This document shows positions 44,836-56,700 of a DNA stretch of 64,000 bases, in pieces. The stretch comes from Cryptomeria japonica (lineage: Eukaryota; Streptophyta; Pinopsida; Cupressales; Cupressaceae): assembly GCF_030272615.1 (NCBI RefSeq), contig NC_081406.1, forward strand, positions 237,067,922 through 237,131,921, given 5' to 3'. The position numbers and the translations under genes are program-made. How positions within the stretch are numbered: the first letter of the stretch is position 1; each line of letters opens with the position of its first letter. Below the pieces are notes generated by a model that was given only the letters and a program-made list of their open reading frames with translations, was not told the origin of the DNA and made no database searches.

Positions 44836-47600
44836 TGTGAGGCCCTACCCCGACTCATCCTGACATTTTCTGTTATTTTCATATTGAGACTATTATGGAT
44901 GCTTATTTTATGCATTATGGATTTAGAACCTATATGATTCCATGATTTGGATCACTTTGACGTATATTGATGCTTCATTTTGTGCATTATGATTATGAAA
45001 CTTTATATGTTGCTAGAATTGAATTATTTTGAAATGATGTATGTCATTATTAGATTTGCGGGACTTCATTTTGATGATAGAATTAGGATGCTTATTATAT
45101 GAATGGTTCAATTTTGAGGAGTATGATAATTGCTTATGTGAAATCGAATTTAAATGAATGGGATATTGAATTATTATTGCCAAATGTATGAGTGTTTGAT
45201 GTGCAATGAAATCCATGTGTTTAATTACATATATGATTGTGATTATTTGGAATTACTAATGTGTTAACTGAGATGCGCAGGAAAAAAAAAAATTATCCAT
45301 GTGACCATGGAAATAATATGGAGAACCAAACCTAGACCAATGTACGTTTGTTAAGCCAGGGGTTGTCTATTTGGAGAGACAACACCCTGTATGTATTGTA
45401 ATTTATTTGTGAAAGTAAATGATGCATGTGTGTTAATTTGATTTTATTTATTTGTGTAAACCTACAAGAGACAAATTCCATGTATGATTTTTATATTGTA
45501 TTTTATTGTGTCACTTGACACATGTGCTGATTAGTGTCATTGATTTTGACTTGTCTCTTGGAGGGAGTTTTGTTTCTACCAAAGCCAACCAAACACATGA
45601 GTGTGGTCCCAAATTTGCCTTGGGTAGGGAGTCTTGGGAGTGGTCAACTCAGGTTTGACCCGTAGGTTAACTTCAGTTGGGTTTCTAAGGGGTCAAATGG
45701 ACTCCTAGGGTCAGTTTTAGGGCTTTTCCAAAGGTCCAAAGGGTATACCTATGGGTTAGGGGTATTTTTAAACATGTGACCACTCCCATGTGACTGTTTA
45801 GTCACCTCAAAAAATGGTTTTCTCAAGGTGAGCGAAAATTCAACTTAGAAGGTTCCTCCTAGGATAGACAACCTTCCCTTTTGATGTCAAACTCTCTTCC
45901 CCATCCTCTCTCACCTTTTCCCTTTCTAGTTTTAGCAACATGTAAGAGGTTGGGAAGAGCAGCCAATGGGAACTCTCACCTTACCCAAGGGGTTGGAAAG
46001 TGTGAAAGAGGCCTTCTTAGGCAAGGATTAGGGACTTAGTGAGTAATCACCCACTCTCCATTTTTGGAGATTATGCATTTTTTTGAAAATTAGTTGTAGG
46101 ATAGACTTTTGGTGAAGTGTTGGTGGAAAGTTTGTGTGGATTTGGGCAGCTCATCCCCAACTAAGTCTAACATACCTATTGACAGATTAAGGTTGGTTTT
46201 ACTTCATTTTGTTTATGTTGTTTATGTTGTTTTGAATGAAAGAAATGCTTGTATGAGGAGATGTGCATATGTAATTTGTTTTGTAGGAGAAAAGTGTAAA
46301 TGTTTCATTTCCTTGTTCTTTGTTTATGTGATCTTATTTTGGGAGTGTCCAAGGCCTCCTACTCTTGGGAGAGTAGGATGGTCTTGGGGTGGAAGAAGTA
46401 TGACAGCCTTGGGTGAGAGGCTCTCCTTATGGAGAGTGATCTCAAGGGTGTCCTTTGTGACCCTTGCTGCATAGCCTTGTGTATGCATTTGGGGGTCATA
46501 AGGGGAGAGAATATGGCTTTTATGCCTTTGGGAGGCATAAGGGTGTGGAAATGAATTTGTTGTATTTTGTTTTGCCATGAGGTGGCTTGAGTTGTATTAT
46601 GCTTGCAATCTCCCCAATGGTATTTGGTCCACTTCCACCTGTGGAAAGTTCATCACAAGTTGTGGTGAGAGTGTAGCTTGGGATGGGAAAATGCATGTTG
46701 AGTGTTTGCCCCTTATTTGTTGTGTTGTTTGTTTGTTTGTGACCCGTCTAGTGCTTGGTTCTCCAAGCTCGGGGGTGGCTTCTAGTAAGCCTAGGCTGGG
46801 AGGTGAGCTCTCCATGGTCAAGTTGTATTTTATTGCAGGTTGCTTGGGATGGAAAAGAAAAGATAAAGAGAATAGTTGTTGTTCTAAGTTGCAGAAAAAG
46901 TTTCAAAAAAGAATGTATTTATTTTGTAGCAAAAAAAAAAGAAGAGCCATTGTTGTATTTATTTTCCAAAAGAAAAGAAGTGTGTGTATTTATTCATAGT
47001 CCTATGGAAGGGAAATTCTAGTTGGGGTTTCAAACCCATTTGTATTATTATTTACTTTGTATCTTATTTTGCTTAAAGAAATGTATTTCTTCTATTTGGT
47101 TAGTTTTGCAAAAGGGAAGATGAAAAATATGAGCTTGTATTAAAATCTTCTTTTAAACAAAATAAATAAATAAATAAAGTTGTTGCATTTATGTTTATTC
47201 TACCTATAAATTAAATCTGTTATTATATGTTCATTTATGTTTACTTATGTTGCTGCAAATAAATTAATCTGTTATTTATTCTTTCATTTAATGCAGAGAA
47301 TAAATCCTATAGTAGTAGTTTATTTATAAAAAAAAAGATTAGCAAATAGTTCAAGTTTTATTTTGTTTACCAGAAAAGACTATATTCAAGCTTGCTGTTA
47401 GAATGCATGGTAGGTATTAGTTACAAAATGTTTTATACAAAAAAAAAATAGAATATAAAACATATATATTCCAGCCTTACAAAAAAAGAAAGATATTTTC
47501 CCTTTAACATGCTACAAGTAATATTAGAAAAATCTATTTTTTCTAAGTTAAAAAGAAAACTCATATGTTTGCCTAAATGAGTTATAAATTAAAAAAACAG

Positions 47601-47601
<1 letters not shown>

Positions 47602-47678
<77 letters not shown>
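47602..47678. repeat. (TA)n microsatellite
   Basis: Pure alternating TA of about 77 bp inside S2. Confidence 0.95.
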
Positions 47679-47679
<1 letters not shown>

Positions 47680-47814
47680 CTTTTATTCATTTAAATATCT
47701 TATTCTAAGGTCTACATATTTCAAAATATATATATATATATACATTTTAAAGAAATAGAATTTTTAATTTTTTTTTTTTTTTTTTTAAAAAAACCTAAAA
47801 AAAAAATTTGCAAT

Positions 47815-47990
47815 GAAGGAGGAGGGAGCCCGCAACTGTGGGCGGCGTTGTCCGCAGCCCGCGGGTATACTGCACCGCCTCCTTCCTCCTCCCCCGCGGA
47901 TCACCGGTTCGGCCCTGCGTGAATCCCCATTCCCCGTCGTGTAGAAAATTAAGCGTCGCCCCCCATGGCCGCCGCTCCCACACCTGCACA
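47815..47990. other. GC-rich patch in S2
   Basis: About 175 bp with many CG dinucleotides (CCGCAGCCCGCGGG, CCCCCGCGGATCACCGG) in strongly AT-rich surroundings. It is followed by a (CA)n tract and CCCTAACCCTAA..TTAGGG. Could be LTR promoter or R region; no ORF of note. Confidence 0.55.
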
Positions 47991-48950
47991 CACACACACA
48001 AAAAAAAGAAAGAAATTTCACTCACACACAGCACACAAAAAAATAATAAACTTTATCACACACATGCCCTAACCCTAATTTCGGGTTAGGGCAAACACAC
48101 TTGGGTTTATTTAAAAAAATATATATGTGTGGGATGGGTGTTAAAAAGAAGTTAGGGTTAGCATGTGACTTTGTAGAATCCTTTTAAAAGTAGATTAATA
48201 AAATAAAGAAAAGAAACCCCCCCGCCCCCCTTCTCTTTGGAATATATTTAAAAGTATATATGTGTGTGTGTGGGGGGGGGGGGGTGGGGGAATAGATATG
48301 CAATCTTACATTCCCTCACACTTCCTAAATGTATAAATATGTATATGTGTCTTCAATGTATGATTATCTACACCCATATATATATGTAAGTAAATTATAC
48401 ATATTAAATGGACACAAAATGATTAATTGTAAAATTAATTAATTCTTTTTCAATTATTTTATGTATGAAGAAGCATTTTAATAAGAAGATTTTAAAACTC
48501 TTTGGGGAGGATAAATCCTTGGGGAATTAAAATGATATATGTAGGGTCAAGTTGGCCCTTCTGAACTTTAAATTATAAGGTATTTAATTAATGGAAATTT
48601 TAATTAATAGGTTTATTTAATCTAAGAGCTAGGACAAATTAAATTAGACCCTAGGCAAATAAGGGACTGCATGAGATTAATAATATCCCCTATCAATTAA
48701 TTTTGAGATTATTTGTTAAGTGAGTTTAATTATTTAATGGAAGATATTATTAATTTTGTTGGAGAATTATAATCCGCTTTTAACTTAGATGCTTTATTTT
48801 GCCAAATTGGCTTAGTGATTAGATTCACTCCAAAAACATAGTTAAGACTAAAATAGTTTTGCATTATTTTAATAAGTTAGTTGTACTAGGTTAAGTATTT
48901 AAAAAAAAAATTATTCCGTTTGTGCCCAAAAGTTTGGGTATGACACCTAG

Positions 48951-50361
48951 CATGCTATATTAGTCTATGATTAAGCTAAATGATAAGGAAAATACTCTAA
49001 ACATGCATATTTAGATTAAATCCTATTTAAAAGAGAGACTAAATGATGAGCACAAATGATATATTAAAGCTTGGATGGATTTGAGTATAAGTGTGATGCT
49101 AAAGACTTGGATGATGAAAATGGAGGATGGAGAGCTCTATTTATAGCAAAAATAGGGCAATGGATGGTCAGGATTGAAAGAGTTAATCAAGGGCTAAGTT
49201 TGAAAGTTGGGAATCCATGTTTGCAATTGGCACCAATGAAATGGTGACAATTGTCAACATAAGGTTGGTTGAGAGGAGATGTAAGAAGCATTAAATGCTT
49301 GAGAATACCTCATGGTTACCCTAAGGGTGAAGGGTTAAGGTTAAGTTAGGGTTATCCATTGGATAAAGCTTTTGTCCAAAGGATAAACTCTTGTGCAAAG
49401 GATAAACTCTTGTGCAAAGGTTTAAGGATAACCATGGTCAAAGCAATAAATGCTTGATGAGACCCTTGGGCTACATGGAGGTTGAGTTTAGGGAAATTCT
49501 TTAACCATGCTAGAGGGTTGAGTTAACCATTAATGGTTATGAAGACTTTGGGGACAAATTTGTAAGAGTCCTTCCAAATTTGGGGGTATTCTTATATTTT
49601 TTAGTATAAAAACTTTTGAAATTTTACAAACAGTCACATTACTTTAGAACAAAATAGTCTTTGATTTCCCTCGCTCGCACAACCATATGCCCTCGTCATC
49701 AAATTAACTTTTCCCAGTTTTCTTAATAGTTAACCAATCTGCTTCTACATAATATTCAACGCCTCGCCCTTCAAACTAATAAGGAATCTTGCGGGAAGCT
49801 TCTTCATAAGACCGGAAGACACTTCAAAGAGGGAAAATGTTGCATATTAGCTTGTTGAATGGATAAAGGCTTTAATGCTTTTAGAAGACTTTACTCCAAA
49901 TTTGAGAAGCGACCTCCTCAATTTTAGGGAAAGGGGATAATGAATGGGTTTGGGTTAATTAATTAGGATTAGATGGATTCTAGAAGAAATTAAGAAGGGG
50001 GTTAGGATGCAAGTGGGAGGTGTAGGATTTTGCAAGTGGATGAAGGGATAATAGGCTTTAATTGAATAAAATAGATTTAATTCAATTTGGTTGCAATTGG
50101 GGAAATTAAATAAATTAGATTTATTCAATTTAGGATAACTATTTTAATTAAATTTGAATTTAATTAAAAAGTGGATAGAGGATTTAATTGAATAAAATGA
50201 TTTATTCTATTAAATGGAAAAAGAGGTATAGTGAATTTAATTGAGTAATTTACTTAATTAAATAGAGGAATGTGGGTAATTCAATTAAATTGGATTTAAT
50301 TAAATAGAGAAATGAACATAAAATATTCATTTAGGAATATGGTCATTTTTATACGTCTACA
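48951..50361 (-). repeat. G2 3' LTR, inner part
   Basis: In the transcript sense it begins TGTAGACGTATAAAAATGACC immediately after the polypurine tract. Contains direct repeats GGATAAACTCTTGTGCAAAG (twice, 49380-49420) and AT-rich AATTAAAT runs (50060-50330). No gene. Confidence 0.8.
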
Positions 50362-50376
50362 TTTTGCCCCTCTTTG
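50362..50376 (-). other. G2 polypurine tract
   Basis: In the sense strand CAAAGAGGGGCAAAA directly before the LTR start TGTAGACG; the expected second-strand primer. Confidence 0.8.
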
Positions 50377-50708
50377 AAGTGACGTGTGTGCACATGTTAT
50401 TTCAAAGAAAATGATGTGTCGTTGCGATTTTATGATCAATGTTGTTTTTATGAATTTTCATGTCGTGCCCCAGATTTGATGTGTGATGCCCTAGATTTGA
50501 TGATCGATGGTGATAATGCCCCCTCGGGAGATGAATCAAAATTTTAGAAAATTGGATTTGATTTGATAATTGTGTTTGTTGTTCAAAATTTTGGCTAGGT
50601 GGAATGTTTAAATTGATTCATCTCTCGATAATGGATGTGTGTGAGGGTATGAGGGAGACTGCGAGAAAATTACATGCTCATTTCCCTAACTCTAATTTTA
50701 TTTTACCC

Positions 50709-50716
50709 TATAAAAG
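50709..50716 (+). promoter_or_regulatory. TATA box of the antisense PMD gene
   Basis: CCCTATAAAAGGG on the plus strand. It lies about 115 bp upstream of the likely splice donor and has no counterpart needed by the sense gypsy genes. Predicted start of transcription near 50740. Confidence 0.55.
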
Positions 50717-50889
50717 GGAAAAAGTGCATTGTTTTGTCTCATTTGTGCTTGTTGACCTTGGAGAAAGAGACTTTTGGAGAGAAGACAAAATTCCTATTCC
50801 ATATTCTACGCATTGATTCGAGCGCGTTCGAAGGTATCAGAGGCCTGCCGCGTATTTGATAGTTTTTTGTCAGTGTTTGAATTTTGAAA

Positions 50890-51350
50890 TGCGGTTTTCA
50901 CATTTTGGCGCATAGGGGTCTTAGTTTAGTGCATACAAAAAATTTCGTAGCGCATAGGGTTGTAATTTAGGGTAGCGTCCGAAAATATTTAGGGTAGCGC
51001 ATGGAGTTTTTAGGTTAGCGCATGGCCTTAAGTTAGCGCATGAGGGACATAGGGTAGTGCTTAGGGTTAAAAGGGTAGTGCATCGGGTAAACCTAGCGCA
51101 TAGGGTCCACAGGGGGTCGCATGCACAGGGGGATGTAGCACGTAGGTTAGACCTAGCACATAAGGTTAAATAGGTAGCGTAGACGCGGGATACGTTAGCG
51201 CATGGATCGGGTTTAGTGCTTAGGGTAGATTAGTTGGTGCATGGAGAAAAAAGGGGAGCGCGTAGAGTTAGTCTAGCACGTGGAGAAAATAGGGTAGCGC
51301 ATAGATTTAGTCTAGCGCATAGCCAAATTTAATTAGCGCACGCAGTAGGT
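50890..51350 (+). repeat. TTAGCGCAT array, plus orientation
   Basis: About twenty degenerate units of TTAGCGCAT(AGG/GG) at irregular spacing of roughly 15-30 bp, with variants such as TAGTGCTTAG, TAGCACGT and TAGCGTAG. At least eight units keep AGCGCAT exactly. Matched by a similar array at 63660-63995 in the opposite orientation. Confidence 0.85.
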
Positions 51351-51529
51351 TTTACAAGATAGGATGATTTTTTAATGTAGAAAATTACTTAGGATAAGGT
51401 CAGTTTTGCTTGGAGAGGTGGATTTTTGCCATTTGTTGTGTCGGCTGTAATGTTTTTGATAGTTTGTCCAATATGAATATTGATATAACTTGGTTTGATT
51501 TGCGATTTTTCAAGTTATTGATGTAGATA

Positions 51530-51850
51530 TTAATGTGTTTTTTATCGAAACTTGATTTGATTTGCATTGTTTCAAGTTAATGTGTGTGGAGTTTGAATTG
51601 TATTACAAGCTGATATGATTGTGGAACTTGAGTTGTGTTACAAGTTGATATGGGTTGGAAACTTGAGTAGTTTTACAAGTTGGTATGGGTGGGAAACTTG
51701 AATTGTTTTACAAGTTTATGTGATGTGGAGACTTGAGTTGTTTTACAAGTTTTGATATGGTTTTTGAAAACTTGAGTTGTGTTACAAGTTGATATGAAAT
51801 GATATGATGTGGAACTTGATTAGATTTGCAAAATGTTTCAAGTTTTTGAT
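51530..51850 (+). repeat. Tandem repeat around ACTTGAGTTGTTTTACAAGTT
   Basis: Seven or eight imperfect units of about 35-45 bp with (G/A)ACTTGA(G/A)TTG and TTACAAGTTGATATG. They contain an inverted CTTGA..CAAG element that can pair. Confidence 0.75.
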
Positions 51851-51919
51851 GTGATTTTGATTTTGATATCTTTGTTTTGATGAGGAAACTGATATTGGAT
51901 TTGTTTTGCTTTTTGACAG

Positions 51920-53875
51920 GAGCGATTGGGAGTGGTTCAGTCGTGCGAGCGGTTCCCCAGACCATGGGCATTGATACCATGGTTGGCACAGGCTGACTTA
52001 GATATTATTGAGAGATGTGGCCTATCGTCTTTATTAGATATGTCTCGATTTACTGTGAACCGGGGTTTACTTACAGCGCTCACAGAGAGATGGCATAGTG
52101 ATACGAACACCTTCCACTTTGCCACAAGTGAGATGATGGTGACTCCTGACGACTGTTACAAGATATTGCGGATTCTCGTAGCAGGTGCATTATTGTCTTA
52201 TGAGTAGACAGAGGAGGGCGGGACAGAGGCACTGCGTCGCATATTTCATGATGAGACAGTGTGTGGATATGAGATCCCTTGGCATGAGTTCTTGGATTTG
52301 GACTATGCGCATCTTCCGTTAGTACTAGTAGGTTTTATAGGTGGATTCCTATGTCCCGACCGTAGGTCGAAGGGATTTTTCATGGGTTGGCGATTGGTGC
52401 TAGAGGAGATGGTGACACAGGGCCTCAGGTTCGCGTGGGGATCGGCCATGTTAGCTCATTTGTACAGGGATTTACATGAGGTGGTATACCTGGGTTACGA
52501 CAGTTTGTCAGCTGGCGTGACACTCCTACAGGTATGGTATTGGGAACACATTCCAGCAGCTAGGCCACTGGTGGATAGAGATAGGCCTGCTGGGCGGGCA
52601 TATGCATATGGATATAGGGGGTTAGTTGTCCAGCGCAAGCTGGGAAAACTTGAGCACTGGAGGAGGGTGTTGGATGACATCGATACGGTCTTCTGGCGAC
52701 CATATACAGATTGTGAGGTATGGGCCGAGGATGGGCTGGAGATGTCGTATGTTTTTATGAGTCAGTTTTTGATAGCGCAGATGCCCTTTGTGATCGAGAG
52801 ATTTCAGGTTGGCAGAGTTTTGCAGCAATATGGTCGGCAGTAGGGGATACTACAGGGGACCTACTTGTATGCACGTCGGAGGCAGGATATACCGGATTGG
52901 GGTCCGACTATTGATAGTGGAGTGGCTATAGAGGAGTTTTCCAGCTTAGCGGGCCAGATATGGGACTATGCTCCTGAGATATTAGATGTTGGGATGATGC
53001 ATGAGTTTGTTGGTCTCTTCGCACCTCGTGTCGTGGCCAGGATATCAGATCCTGAGGAGATGCGGCCTGCCTTCGATGATGATGAGGATGAGGTAGGGGG
53101 AGATGGTGATGAGGGAGATGATGGAGGTGGAGGAGGACAATGAGGGCGAGGATATCGGGGGAGGAGAGGAGACATAGGTAGAGATGGGGGTGATAGGGGA
53201 GTGTGGGTGGAGAGAGCAGTTCGACGAGCTATGATGGATAGAGGGAGAGGAGGGTTGGCAATTGGAGCAGGGGAGGAGGGGAGAGTGGGAGAGGTGATAG
53301 CCGTGGTGGGAGGGACTGATGAGTGGAGATGGCCAGTGCAGAGGAGGAGGACTGATGAGTTACCTCCACTAGCACTAAGGATGGGTAGAGGGATAGGGGG
53401 TACCCCTTCGCAGGTGCCCCTACGGGTCTGGATCTCGATGCATGTGGAGGACGCCTAGATCAAGACTCTATAGTTGACAGTACAGCAGCTGGAGGCACAG
53501 CTATTGACACAGCAGCGTCAGATTACCCAGCTGACCCTAGAGCGTGATACTGAGATAGAGCGGCAGGGTTGAGCGGAGGAGCTAGCAGGGAGCATGCAGA
53601 GAGCGGCAGCAGGTGGCCCTATGAGGGACATCATGAGAGAGTTGTCTTTGAGAGTCAGGGAGGTGGAGTACTATCGACGCCACTATGAGGATGTGGTGCC
53701 CAGGGAGCGCAGAGTGCAGAGCTTTACGCAGTCGAGATCGAGTCGATCTTGAGAGACTGGGTCATGGTCAGAGAGTAGAGGCATGACGGGGCCTTCGAGA
53801 CAGGATCCTCCTAGAGATCTAGGGGCTGGGACATCAGCGGCGAGACCATCCCCCTTAGGAGATAGCCATACTTGA
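51920..53875 (+). pseudogene. Plant mobile domain (PMD) protein gene, antisense inside G2
   Basis: One uninterrupted reading frame of 652 codons from the acceptor to TGA 53873-53875, apart from point stops at about 52205, 52841, 53141, 53456, 53471, 53570 and 53750, and without a frameshift. Residues 1-310 follow the PMD (aminotransferase-like plant mobile domain) pattern: LAQADLDIIERCGLSSLL, then FHFATSEMMVTPDDCYKIL. Next are VGFIGGFLCPDRR, ..AMLAHLYRDLHEVV, LLQVWYWEHIPAARP, and VFWRPYTDCEVW. An Asp/Glu/Gly-rich tract follows (53070-53140), then Arg/Gly-rich sequence and a Gln/Leu/Glu coiled coil (53460-53730). PMD proteins occur in plant nuclear genes and in several transposon groups. Extra antisense ORFs between pol and the 3' LTR are known in Tat-lineage elements. 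Its role in the element is unknown. Confidence 0.85.
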
Positions 53876-54084
53876 GAGACAATGTCTCTATTGTATTTTG
53901 GATCATTGTTTTTGTTGTACAGGGCACAGACATGACAGAGATTTGTACATTTTGATCATTTTTGATATATATATATATAGATGACACCATTTTCTTTGAT
54001 CATGTGATGTGTTACAGATGCATGTTCTAGATGCTTGTACTTTGTTTTATGATGATGCAATGCTTAGATAGATGATATGATGAA

Positions 54085-54340
54085 GTGAAACGTATGATGT
54101 TTATGAGATGTGAGTTGTATCTTGAAAATGAGATGTATGATTTGATATGCTGTGAGATGTATCTTGAAAATGAGATGTATGATTTGATATGCTGTGAGAT
54201 GTATCTTGAAAATGAGATGTATGATTTGATATGGTGGATGTATCTTGAAAATCAGATGTATCTTGAAAATCAGATGTATGATTTGATATGTTGTGAGATG
54301 TATCTTGAAAATGAGATGTATGATTTTATATGCAATTAAT
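54085..54340 (+). repeat. Minisatellite, unit about 45 bp
   Basis: Five to six units of GAGATGTATCTTGAAAATGA then GATGTATGATTTGATATGCTGT, one shortened to TGTATCTTGAAAATCAGA. The repeat length is a multiple of three, so the frame reads through as repeated Glu-Met-Tyr-Leu-Glu-Asn on the plus strand. Probably not coding. Confidence 0.85.
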
Positions 54341-55390
54341 TGTAAAATGATATGCAACTAATTGTAAAATGATATGCAACTACTTGTTTTTGGAGCATCC
54401 TCATTCTGCATTTGTCATCTGATATAACCACATGTTTATTTGCTTTCGATATATGTATCATCATTGAGCATTGATTTGTTTGGGATATGTTGAAAATTTA
54501 TACAAGCACAATGGTATAATTAAACCATAATGACCTTAGAAAAATTTACATGATTTTTGATTTTGCAAGATAGCACAAGTGTCAAGGTATAATTGAACCA
54601 GGACGACTAGAGTGTGGATTGCGTAAAAACAGATAAGAGTAAACCATTTGTATGCATAAAGTGGAATCATGTCTTTAGTCATATTCGTTGTATCATGTCT
54701 CGAGACAAGTATTTACACAATACAAGTGATCGCCTCCCAGATAGAAGACTAAGAAAATATTGGAGTTTCTCGATGATCTCTAGCTTGGAAGCATTGTTGA
54801 GAAAATGTAGAGAATCCAATAATTTAAAAGGTTCAAATGCAAAAATAGTCAAGATTTTATGCAATAATGCAACATTTAGTACTTCAGAAAATCATCCATC
54901 GTAGTGTTTTTGTGATTCCTGTTTTAGCGATTCAATGTTTTGTTCTGTGATGGAGTAAGTTTTTGGTTGCTGGATGTGGTGTTCTGAGTTTTTCAATAGT
55001 CTTGATGGTTTGAACATGCTACAAGTTTTGACGATTATTGACCCTAGCTAAGTGTGTCTTTTGATGTGGATATGTACAGTGATTACCAAGCCATGGTGAG
55101 ATGTGGTGAGAGGATATATGGATAAACCAGGATAGTGACTACGCTAAGTATGTCCTGAATGGATATTTGCTAAGTGTCGAGCGATGGCCGATAGTGCTTT
55201 ACTGCAGAGATATGGATATAGATAAAGGAGTTGTCCTCTCACAATAGCGCCTGTTACCAAGTTTTCACTAGTTGCTTTTATTGTACCTTTTTATTTCCTT
55301 TTTCTTGATTTTTTGATTTTTTGTTTTTGACTTTTTTCATGCATTAGACTACTCAAGTGTAGTATTTCTTCAGATGAATGTTGTTAGTTG
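54341..55390. other. G2 3' spacer without recognisable gene
   Basis: AT-rich. Two related segments contain CAATGGTATAATTAAACCA and CAAGGTATAATTGAACCAGGACGACTAGAG (54510-54610). A 96-aa plus ORF at 54614-54904 has no recognisable motif. Nothing else seen. Confidence 0.55.
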
Positions 55391-56700
55391 GTTCGTCGAG
55401 CACATTTCCTTTTGAAGTTGTAAGCTGATAAGCACCTGATCCATAGACTGATATGATGACATAGGGACCCAACCAATTAGGTTCAAATTTCCCCTTCTTT
55501 TCTCGATCTTGCTAATTTCTTGGATTTTCTTTGAGGACTAGGTCACCAACTTTGAAGTTGCAAGGGATGACCTTGTGATTGTAGCTTCTGCACATGCATT
55601 GTTGATACGCTTTGAGATGAGTGTAAGCATGCTGACGTCTTTCATCTAATAGTTCCAGTTCTTGCAGTCGGTTGACTCTATACTCTTCATCTGGGATTAA
55701 GCCTTTTAGAGAGACTTTGAGAGATGGAATTTCTACCTCCAGTGGTAAAATAGCTTCTGATCCATAGACCAATGAGAAAGGTGTTGCTCCTGTAAGTGTA
55801 CAGATGCTAGTTCTGTATGCCCAAAGTGCTAGATTGAGTTGTACATGCCAATCTTTGCCTGCATCATTTACTGTTTTCTTTAGGATTTTCAGTATTGTTT
55901 TGTTGGATGCTTCTGCTTGACCATTCCCCTGGGGGTAGTATGGCGTAGAGAACCGATGTTGTATTTTGAATTGTTCACATAGTTCTTGGACATCTTGGTT
56001 TTTGAATGGTCGTCCATTATCGGTGATGATGGAACTTGGAATACCATATCTGTAGATCAAATAGTTCAGGATAAAAGAGGTAATTTCTTTTCCAATTACT
56101 GTGGTCATGGGGACTGCTTCTATTCACTTGGTAAAGTATTCTGTTGCAGTTATAATGAACTTGTGTCCATCTGAAGATGAAGGATGAATTTTGCCGACCA
56201 AGTCTAGTCCCCACTGACAAAAGGGCCAGGATGTTGTAAATGGTTGTAGTTCCTGTGCTGGTGCATGTATCAAATTGCCATGGATCTGGCATTTAGGACA
56301 CTTCTTGGCAAAGAGGTAAGAATCTTTTTCCATTATAGGCCAGTAGTATCCCATCCTTAGAAGCTTTTTAGCAAGAGTAGTCCCACTTGAATGTGTGCCA
56401 CAAATACCTTCGTGAAGCTCATGTAAAGTGGAATCAGATTCATTACGATCAAGGCAATGAAGAAGAGTACCATCTAGACCTCGACGGTACAAAGTATTAG
56501 TGGTAAGGGTATAACGGGCGGCTTGTCGGATAAAATTACGTTTTTGGTTACGGGATTGGTCAATGGGTAGGATGTTGTTCTTTAGATAATCATATATGGG
56601 TCCATAGAAAGGGGAATCTGAACCAGTTAAGGCATAGATAATATGGGATTCAGAGTGGTCATAGGCTAGGGAGAACAGTTGCTCTACCAGAAACTCGTAA
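55391..56700 (-). pseudogene. G2 pol, integrase
   Basis: HHCC zinc region at about 56280-56430 (LHELHEGICGTHSSG and CPKCQIHG). Core residues are WGLDLVGKI (first Asp), ITDNGRPFKN (second Asp) and PQGNGQAEASNK (Glu). Then LALWAYRTS, TPFSLVYGSEAILPLEVEIP and a C-terminal basic region FKVGDLVLKENPRN. A TGA near 56121, where Trp is usual (TEYFTK then IEAVP), splits the core, and another stop follows at 55510. The family inserts the cDNA into the chromosome. Confidence 0.9.

Larger units (their letters stand above)
44836..48945. repeat. S2: large solo LTR (4110 bp)
   Basis: Begins TGTGAGGCCCTACC, ends GGGTATGACA, and is flanked by CCTAG at 44831-44835 and 48946-48950. No primer site, pol or gag, and no second copy of its start within the 4.1 kb. 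It contains AT-rich DNA, a 77-bp (TA)n at about 47602-47678, a GC-rich patch (47815-47990) and poly-G near 48265-48285. Size fits LTRs of some Tat-type gypsy families. Orientation is not certain. Confidence 0.8.
50834..51919 (+). other. Probable intron of the PMD gene
   Basis: Donor AAG|GTATCA at 50833/50834 and acceptor TTTTTGACAG|GAG at 51919/51920 with a T-rich tract before it. The PMD frame is open from the acceptor on and has no ATG for about 40 codons, which implies an upstream exon. The intron holds the TTAGCGCAT array and the ACTTGAGTTGTTTTACAAG repeats. Splicing is inferred, not shown. Confidence 0.5.

Noticed and set aside
46109-47021. ORFs of 121, 140 and 88 aa in S2 as possible host genes
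   Set aside because: Overlapping frames on both strands without known motifs, inside an LTR bounded by CCTAG; treated as chance ORFs.
49370-49430. CRISPR-like direct repeat GGATAAACTCTTGTGCAAAG
   Set aside because: Only two adjacent copies inside an LTR of a plant retroelement; no spacer structure.
53201-53458. Separate 85-aa protein
   Set aside because: It is in the same frame as the PMD ORF and is just the segment between two point stops.
54614-54904. 96-aa plus-strand ORF as a small gene of G2
   Set aside because: No motif, no conservation to test and ordinary AT-rich composition; left as spacer.
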